A stretch of DNA of 37,816 nt, from the NCBI GenBank assembly GCA_020624805.1, contig JAHKVW010000009.1, positions 1 through 37,816 on the forward strand. The letters are read 5' to 3'. Below the pieces are notes generated by a model. The model was not told the origin of the DNA and ran no database searches. It worked only from the letters and a program-made list of their open reading frames with translations. A program made the translations under genes and the position numbers. Below, piece by piece: positions 32,619 to 37,816 of this stretch (position 1 is the first letter of the stretch; each line of letters starts with the position of its first letter). This DNA comes from a bacterium. GTDB lineage: Bacteria > Bacillota > Clostridia > Oscillospirales > Acutalibacteraceae.

Positions 32619-33143
32619 ATTACAAACGATGTGTTGAACACCATTCAAAACAGAAGAAGCGTAAAGAAGTTCCTGCCCGACAGCGTTCCTGCCGATATCG
32701 TGGACGCGATCGCGCAGGCGGGATTATATGCCGCCAACGGAATGGGAAAGCAGTCGCCGATCATCCTGGAGATCACCGATAAGGCGCTTCGGGACAGATT
32801 GTCGGCTTTGAACGCTCTATACTTTCCGAAGGAGATTGCCGATCCGTTCTACGGCGCTCCGGTCGTATTGGTGGTACTCGCTGACAAAAGCGTGCCGACC
32901 TACCTGTATGACGGCAGCTTGGCGATGGGTAATCTGCTGCTTGCCGCACAGTCACTGGGCGTCGGCGCCTGTTGGATCCATCGCGCAAAGCAGATGTTTG
33001 ATTCCGAAGAAGGAAAGAAGATCTTAGCGGAACTCGGCGTTGAGGGTGACTATGAGGGCATCGGCAACTGTGTGTTGGGCTATCCCGACGGAGAGCTCAG
33101 ACCCGCTCCTGAGATCAAAGATAATCGCCTTTTTAAGGCGTGA
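32619..33143 (+). CDS. Small nitroreductase-family protein with probable ATT start
   Basis: The protein has 174 residues if it starts at ATT 32619: (M)TNDVLNTIQNRRSVKKF, the typical nitroreductase opening. TAGGAGG (32607-32613) lies 5 nt upstream of this ATT; the first in-frame conventional start, GTG 32631, is 17 nt from that site and would remove four family residues. Other marks are SRR-like NRRSVKKF for FMN phosphate binding, APVVLVVLADK, and LAMGNLLLAAQSLGVGACWI. It is an FMN-dependent NAD(P)H oxidoreductase; the substrate is unknown. It has its own terminator and no operon partner. Confidence 0.88.
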   Translation: MTNDVLNTIQNRRSVKKFLPDSVPADIVDAIAQAGLYAANGMGKQSPIILEITDKALRDRLSALNALYFPKEIADPFYGAPVVLVVLADKSVPTYLYDGSLAMGNLLLAAQSLGVGACWIHRAKQMFDSEEGKKILAELGVEGDYEGIGNCVLGYPDGELRPAPEIKDNRLFKA

Positions 33144-33194
33144 AGACAAAGCGCGGTTGTATCGTCTCACATCCAACGCGGCACTTGTCTTTTT
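33143..33194 (+). terminator. Terminator after nitroreductase
   Basis: AAGACAA (33143-33149) with GCG and TTG further in, pairs with CAA, GCG and TTGTCTT (33185-33191), followed by TTTT. The stem has internal mismatches. Confidence 0.7.
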
Positions 33195-33280
33195 GAGAAC
33201 ATGATATGGGTTCGCCGACCTCACGGGAGAGCCCGGTTACCGCGTATTATAATTCTTATTAAGAACAATATCAACTGTTC

Positions 33281-33306
33281 AGCCCTCGGGACTTCCGAGG
33301 GCTTTT
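33281..33306 (+). terminator. Second terminator-like hairpin
   Basis: AGCCCTCGG (33281-33289) and CCGAGGGCT (33295-33303) form a perfect 9-bp stem with a 5-nt loop, followed by TTTG. It separates the nitroreductase from the Liv operon promoter. Confidence 0.8.
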
Positions 33307-33358
33307 GCGCTATTTATACAAAAAATATCTGTTTAATCCAGTTTCATATTATATACTG

Positions 33359-33387
33359 TTGACAGGATTTACAAAATATGATATTCT
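33359..33387 (+). promoter_or_regulatory. Strong SigA-type promoter of the Liv-type operon
   Basis: TTGACA (33359-33364), 17-bp spacer, TATTCT (33382-33387) with an upstream TG (33379-33380) as in extended -10 promoters. Transcription from here gives a leader of about 155 nt before ATG 33549. The remaining gap 33195-33358 holds only the second terminator and an A/T-rich stretch. Confidence 0.82.
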
Positions 33388-33420
33388 TTTTTTGGCAAAA
33401 AAGTGATGTAGCGTTGATGG

Positions 33421-33449
33421 CGCAGGAACCGTTTGTTGGGTTCACTGCG
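33421..33449 (+). promoter_or_regulatory. Leader hairpin of the Liv-type operon
   Basis: CGCAGGAACC (33421-33430) pairs with GGTTC-A-CTGCG (33439-33449), a 10-bp stem with one bulged A and an 8-nt loop. A smaller GGGA-ATGA-TCCC hairpin follows at about 33467. I do not recognise a known riboswitch. It may be an attenuator or an mRNA-stabilising structure. Confidence 0.45.
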
Positions 33450-33548
33450 TATGGCTATGGAGATAGGGAATGATCCCGGTTCTGATCATCGTATACAAGC
33501 TGTATTTGCCGCATGTTTTGGATATAAAATATAAAAAGGAGAGAGAAC

Positions 33549-34835
33549 ATGAAAAAAATCATCGCACTGCTGCTCATCGGCGTGATGGTTCTGGCGGTGT
33601 CTGCCTGCTCGGCGCAGAACGGCGCTTCGTCAGATTCCAAAGCGAAGTCCGGTGACAAGATCAAGATCGGTTACGTCAATCCGACGACCGGTTCGCTTGC
33701 CGGCAACGGCGAGGGATGTGAATGGGTCGTCAAACAGATCACCGATTATGTCAAGGATCATCCTATCACCGTAGATGGTAAGGAGAAGGAGATCGAGGTC
33801 ATCGTATATGACTCCGAGTCCGATCAGAACCGCTGCTCCGAAATGGCGCAAAAGCTCTGTGAAGAGGATGAGATCGACTTGATGGTTGCGATCCAGACCC
33901 CGAACACCGTCATTCCCGTGGCGCAGGTCGCCGAGAGATACGGCGTTCCTTGTATCGCGACACAGTCGCCGGTCGATCCGTTGGCACATTCGTTGGATCA
34001 ATTCAATTGGACATATGATTTCTTCTATGCGCTGGACGAGGTTTATGAATCCCAAAGAGCGCTGTGGACAGCGGCAGGCTACGCGCCCAATTCCGGCGCA
34101 AAGGTTGGTTTGTTGTTTGCCAATGACAGCGACGGCACCGCGTGGCATGAGCTGTTCACCCGCAGACTTGCCGAGGATGGGTATACCGTCGTCGATCCCG
34201 GCCAGTATCCTTCCGGCACGACTGATTTTACCAATGTAGCCGATACCTTCAAGAAAGAGAAGATCGACGTGATCGCCGGAACAAATATCCCCCCCGATTT
34301 CAAAAACTCCTACAGCGCGATCATTTCCGCCGGCGTTGAGGTCGGTGCGGTCACGATGGGTTAATGCGCTCTGCTGCAGAGTGACGTCAACGCGTTGGGC
34401 GAACTTGCCGACGGTATCATGACCCAGGTATGGTGGGCGCCTACCAATCCCTTTGTGTCCGATCTGACCGGAATCAACTGTTCCGAGATCAATGAAAAGT
34501 ATAAGGAAGCTAACGGCACCGTCATGCCTCAGCCCGCCGCCTTTGCCTACGCAGGACTGGAGCTTGCCGTACAGACCTTTAAGGCTGCCGGTACGACCGA
34601 CAAGCAGAAGGTCTATGATGCGATCGGGACATTGAAGTGTCAGACGATCGTTGGTCCTGTCGACTATTCCAAGAAGATGGAGGGCTTGCCCTACAGCAGC
34701 TCTGTACTGACCGGCGGTCAATGGCAGCGTGATGAGAACGGAGAGCTGCAGCTGATCATCATCGATAACAGTCTCTATCCCGATATCCCTGTGACGGGCA
34801 AATATAAGGAAGGCAACGCTACTACGAAGAAATAA
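33549..34835 (+). pseudogene. Liv/HAAT-type amino-acid-binding lipoprotein interrupted by in-frame TAA
   Basis: One frame covers 428 codons, broken by a single TAA at 34362-34364 (VGAVTMG-stop-CALLQSDVNALGE). Upstream: signal peptide with lipobox VSAC, then a periplasmic-binding-protein type 1 domain (KIKIGYVNPTTGSLAGNG, VAIQTPNTVIPVAQVAERYGVPCIATQSP). Downstream the same fold continues to the usual end (QVWWAPTNPF, YAGLELAVQTFKAAG). The frame stays the same, so this is a point nonsense change, not a frameshift. ATG 33549 has a strong AAGGAGAG site. It would capture amino acids, peptides or a related small molecule for the ATPases and permeases downstream. Possible explanations are a recent pseudogene, a sequencing error, or stop read-through. 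Confidence 0.85.
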
Positions 34836-34901
34836 CAAAATGAACGGGCGCCGGGCGTGTCGATAGCGCATATCGATCCTTCCGGCGCTTTTGAGGTATG
34901 T

Positions 34902-35630
34902 ATGGGAAATATACTGGAATTCAGACATATCGACGCCGGCTACGGCAGAATACAGATTTTGAACGACTTGTCCTTCTCTGTGGAAGAAGGACAGGTTTTC
35001 GGCGTTATCGGACCGAACGGCAGCGGTAAGTCTACGATGTTCAATGCGCTGCTGGGAACCATCCGTCCCACCTCCGGCGCGATCTACTTCGATAACATCG
35101 ATATCACACGCACACCGCCGCATGTTCGCTGTCGCATGGGATTGGGCAGAACCTTCCAGATCCCAAAGCCTTTTGAAAACATGAGCGTATATGAGAATGT
35201 TCTCGTCGCGGCGGTGCACGGTACCGGACAATCGGAGAAAAAGGCGGGTCATGCCGCCATCGATGTCTTGAAACTGACGGGATTGTATGATAAACGCGAG
35301 ATGCTGTCCGGAGAACTGCCCCTGCTTGACCGCAAACGACTGGAGGTAGCCCGCGCGATCGGAACATCGCCGAAGCTGCTGCTGCTCGACGAGGTCGCGG
35401 CGGGACTGACCGACGCGGAGGTCAAGGATATGATGCGGTTGGTCAAGGATCTGAAAAACACCGGTTACTCCATTATTTGGATCGAGCATATCATCCAAAC
35501 GATGCTCGGCTCGACCGATCAGCTGATGTGTATGGCTGAGGGACAGTGTGTGATCACCGGCGATCCGGAAGAGGTCATCAATTCCAAGATCGTTCAAACA
35601 TTGTATCTGGGGGTGGACGACAGTGAATGA
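34902..35630 (+). CDS. livG: Liv-type ABC ATPase (LivG-like)
   Basis: The protein has 242 residues from ATG 34902 (MGNILEFRHIDAGYG) with GAGGT just upstream; a GTG at 34857 gives an N-terminus unlike the family. Walker A GPNGSGKST, the LivG-type GRTFQIPKPFENMSVYENVLVAA stretch and Walker B LLLLDEVAAGL are present. The signature is odd: LSGELPLLDRKRLE in place of LSGGQ-type or LSYGQQRRLE. The second ATPase keeps the standard motif. It powers uptake by the LivH/LivM permease pair. Its end overlaps the next gene by 8 bp. Confidence 0.88.
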   Translation: MGNILEFRHIDAGYGRIQILNDLSFSVEEGQVFGVIGPNGSGKSTMFNALLGTIRPTSGAIYFDNIDITRTPPHVRCRMGLGRTFQIPKPFENMSVYENVLVAAVHGTGQSEKKAGHAAIDVLKLTGLYDKREMLSGELPLLDRKRLEVARAIGTSPKLLLLDEVAAGLTDAEVKDMMRLVKDLKNTGYSIIWIEHIIQTMLGSTDQLMCMAEGQCVITGDPEEVINSKIVQTLYLGVDDSE

Positions 35631-36339
35631 CGCTTTGCTGAACATCGAAAACCTCAGTGTGAACTACGGGGATTTCATCGCCGTCGAGGACGCTTCACTC
35701 ACGGTGGAAGGAGGGCAGATCATCTCTTTGATCGGTCTTAACGGCGCCGGAAAAACAACGCTGGTATCCTCGGTGATGGGGCTGACAAAGCAAAAATCGG
35801 GAAAGGTGTATTTCGACGGCAGCGATATCTCCAACCTGCCGACCGACAAGATCGTCGCGCGCGGTTTATCCCTGATCCCGCAGGGCGGCAGATGCTTCAA
35901 TCGTATGTCTGTGCAGGATAACCTGCTGATGGGCAGCTTTCCGAAGTCCGCGCGAAAAGGGGCAAAGGAGACGCTCTCTCATATCTATGAGCTGTTTCCT
36001 GTATTAAAAGACAAAATGCGCGATCCTGCCGGATCGTTATCCGGCGGTCAGCGACAGATGGTCGCGATCGGAAGAGCGCTGATGGCGCGTCCGAAGTGTC
36101 TGATCTTTGATGAGATATCACTGGGGCTTTCTCCCTCGGTCATCAAAGATATCTACAACTGCATCAAAATGATCAACGAGACCGACAAGACCGCTGTGAT
36201 CCTGATCGAACAGGATACACAGCGCGCGTTGAAAATGTCCGACGTATTTTACGTCATGCTCAAGGGAAAAACCGTCCTCAGCGGCAAATCCGCCGATGTG
36301 GACGCCGATTCGCTCAAAGAAGCGTATTTCGGTATGTGA
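35623..36339 (+). CDS. livF: Liv-type ABC ATPase (LivF-like)
   Basis: The protein has 238 residues from GTG 35623, overlapping the LivG-like gene by 8 bp, with GGGGGTGG upstream. Walker A GLNGAGKTT, IPQGGRCFNRMSVQDNLLMG (Q-loop), signature LSGGQRQM, Walker B CLIFDEISLGLSP and the LIEQDT H-loop region with Gln are typical of LivF. It pairs with the LivG-like subunit to drive transport. Confidence 0.92.
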   Translation: MNDALLNIENLSVNYGDFIAVEDASLTVEGGQIISLIGLNGAGKTTLVSSVMGLTKQKSGKVYFDGSDISNLPTDKIVARGLSLIPQGGRCFNRMSVQDNLLMGSFPKSARKGAKETLSHIYELFPVLKDKMRDPAGSLSGGQRQMVAIGRALMARPKCLIFDEISLGLSPSVIKDIYNCIKMINETDKTAVILIEQDTQRALKMSDVFYVMLKGKTVLSGKSADVDADSLKEAYFGM

Positions 36340-36364
36340 TCCAAGGATCACTGTAGTTCAGCTC

Positions 36365-36390
36365 ACAGAGGAGAGATTTGCTCCCTCTGT
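36365..36390 (+). promoter_or_regulatory. Hairpin between livF and livH
   Basis: ACAGAGGAGAG (36365-36375) and CTCCCTCTGT (36381-36390) form a stem with one mismatch and a 5-nt loop, with TATA rather than a T-run after it. It may set relative expression or RNA stability within the operon. Confidence 0.4.
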
Positions 36391-36405
36391 TATAGGAAGA
36401 TGATT

Positions 36406-37248
36406 ATGTATATCTTACAAACGATTATTAACGGATTACTGCTCGGCGGGTACTACGCGCTCATCGGTATCGGCATGACGCTGATACTGGGCATCGTCAA
36501 GCTGACCAACCTTGCTCACGGAGAATTCGTGATCATCGGCGCGTATATGGCGTCAGTGATCACGACACAGTTCGGGATCGATCCGATCCTCTCGCTGGTG
36601 ATCTCTGTGCCGCTGATGTTTTTGATCGGCTTTGTCCTGCAATATGTGCTGATCGGCAACGCGATGAAGAAAGGCCCCGAACCGGCGCTGTTGGTTACCT
36701 TTGGATTGTCCATCATCATTATGGACGCACTGCGGATGGGCTTTACGGTCAATGAAAAAAGCATCGCGACGCCCTACAGCACAAAATCCATCACGATCGG
36801 CGGGATCAGTATTTCTGTCTTGAATCTGGTTCTGCTGGCGATCAGCCTGATTTCGATCCTGTTGCTGACGGTATTTCTCAGCCGTTCCTATGTCGGCAGA
36901 GCGATCCGCGCGACGGCGGATGACGCGCAGGCGGCAGCTCTCTCGGGCGTTAACATCAAAAAGGTCTATGCGGTGGCGATGGGCGTATCCATGGCAAGCG
37001 CCGCGGTCGCCGGATTATGCGTCGGAATGAAATCGACCTTCAATCCTACCTCGGGCGGTGCGTATCTCTCGACCGCGTTTGTCGTCGTGGTGATCGGCGG
37101 AATGGGAAGCATCCCGGGTACGCTGATCGCGGGATTCATTTTCGGCTTGGCACAGGTCATCGGCGGCGCGAGCTACGGACAGCTGATCAGTTATATCATG
37201 CTTTTGGCAGTCTTAGTGTTCAAGCCCAGGGGCATTTTAGGAAAATAG
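36406..37248 (+). CDS. livH: Liv-type ABC permease (LivH-like)
   Basis: The protein has 280 residues from ATG 36406, with TAGGAAG at 36393-36399 and about 7-nt spacing; ATG 36400 is too close. There are about eight membrane helices. The start YILQTIINGLLLGGYYALIGIGMTLILGIVKLTNLAHGEF and the loop RAIRATADDAQAAALSGVN are the family marks of LivH. It is one of two inner permeases of the importer. Confidence 0.93.
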   Translation: MYILQTIINGLLLGGYYALIGIGMTLILGIVKLTNLAHGEFVIIGAYMASVITTQFGIDPILSLVISVPLMFLIGFVLQYVLIGNAMKKGPEPALLVTFGLSIIIMDALRMGFTVNEKSIATPYSTKSITIGGISISVLNLVLLAISLISILLLTVFLSRSYVGRAIRATADDAQAAALSGVNIKKVYAVAMGVSMASAAVAGLCVGMKSTFNPTSGGAYLSTAFVVVVIGGMGSIPGTLIAGFIFGLAQVIGGASYGQLISYIMLLAVLVFKPRGILGK

Positions 37249-37261
37249 GGGAGGGGTCAAA

Positions 37262-37816
37262 ATGAAAAAAAAGAAGTTTACGCCCTCCCATGTCAAGGTG
37301 TTGGATTCACCGCCGATGCTGATCATCTGCGTTGTTTTAGTGGTCGCGTTATATATCGGGTGCTTTACCGGACTGATCTCCAATAAAACGATGCGTTATC
37401 TGGTTCAGATCTTTTTGTATATTACCATGGGTGAGATGTGGAACCTGTTGTCAGGATATGCCGGTATGACCAGCCTCGGTCAGCAGTTGTATATCGGCTT
37501 GGCGGGTTACAGTATCGCGATGGCGACCTCTCCGAAATTCGGGTTGCCGCTGTTTGGCGCACTGTTGTTGGGAGCGGGCATCTGTGTTGTCGTATCCTTA
37601 TTTATGTCGCTGATCCTGTTCCGATTGGAGGGGATGTACTTCTCGATCGCTACATTGGTAGCGGCAGAGGCGTTCTCGATGTGGTTTTTCTCATGGGATT
37701 TTGTCGGCAAAGGCGCGGGCCTGACGATCCGTGTCTCACCCTATCCGAAGATTCAGGAGATCTGCGTTCTCGCTTTGACGATCTGTGTGGTCGCGCTGGT
37801 GCTCGTCTACTGCTTG
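37262..37816 (+). CDS. livM: Liv-type ABC permease (LivM-like), 3' end outside window
   Basis: ATG 37262 with AGGGGAGGGG upstream opens a frame of 185 codons with no stop before the window edge. It starts MKKKKFTPSHVKVLDSPP, then membrane helices, and NLLSGYAGMTSLGQQLYIGLAGYS, the LivM signature, followed by RLEGMYFSIATLVAAEAF. It is the partner of the LivH-like permease, 13 bp after its stop. About the first half of the protein is present. Confidence 0.92.
   Translation, partial: MKKKKFTPSHVKVLDSPPMLIICVVLVVALYIGCFTGLISNKTMRYLVQIFLYITMGEMWNLLSGYAGMTSLGQQLYIGLAGYSIAMATSPKFGLPLFGALLLGAGICVVVSLFMSLILFRLEGMYFSIATLVAAEAFSMWFFSWDFVGKGAGLTIRVSPYPKIQEICVLALTICVVALVLVYCL

Noticed and set aside
33470..33655. 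61-codon frame across the Liv leader and binding-protein start
   Set aside because: Overlaps the signal peptide of the binding protein in another frame; no motif.
33630..35645. Long minus-strand open frame (671 codons) opposite the Liv binding protein and ATPase
   Set aside because: The plus strand encodes recognised Liv proteins; the antisense frame has no motif and no promoter or ribosome site that I can see.

Overview
The window is a chromosomal segment of a strict anaerobe, most likely a Clostridia member of the Oscillospiraceae/Ruminococcaceae type. The evidence is the housekeeping gene order recJ-relA-dtd-MBL hydrolase-hemZ and spoVB/yabM-like-mazG-hup, three oxygen-sensitive radical SAM enzymes, many Cys-lipoproteins with Gram-positive lipoboxes, strong AGGAGG-type ribosome sites, and several small palindromic intergenic repeats of the kind scattered through gut Clostridia. 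No rRNA, tRNA, CRISPR array, prophage or transposase gene was seen.

Layout. 1-1388: C-terminal part of a membrane Ser/Thr kinase. 1521-8624: recJ, bifunctional relA/spoT, dtd, an MBL-fold hydrolase and hemZ, interrupted by two repeat elements. 8862-11817: a SpoVB-like flippase, mazG and an HU protein, closed by a clear terminator. 12108-15922: two DUF4358-like lipoproteins, an alpha/beta hydrolase overlapping a TIGR01212-type radical SAM gene, and an SGNH-hydrolase lipoprotein. 16012-18600 (minus): a TetM/EF-G-like ribosomal GTPase carrying a C-terminal Rae1/YacP-like NYN ribonuclease domain.

19086-32496 is a tight run of eight plus-strand genes with a promoter in front and a terminator behind: a heterodimeric ABC exporter, a HemN-like radical SAM protein, a tandem-duplicated methyltransferase, a membrane-anchored degenerate PP2C-like protein, an FtsX/MacB-type permease with its ATPase, and a very repetitive FHA protein. 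It looks like one operon joining SAM-dependent chemistry, export and phospho-signalling, and I do not recognise it as a described system. 32619-33143 is a small nitroreductase that seems to use an ATT start codon. 33549 to the right edge is a branched-chain-amino-acid-type (Liv/HAAT) ABC importer whose binding-protein gene carries an in-frame TAA; the last permease runs off the window.

The two strongest candidates for undescribed biology are the GTPase-ribonuclease fusion (a possible ribosome-targeted mRNA cleavage factor) and the eight-gene radical SAM/methyltransferase/FHA operon. All functional calls are by eye from sequence; no database search was run.
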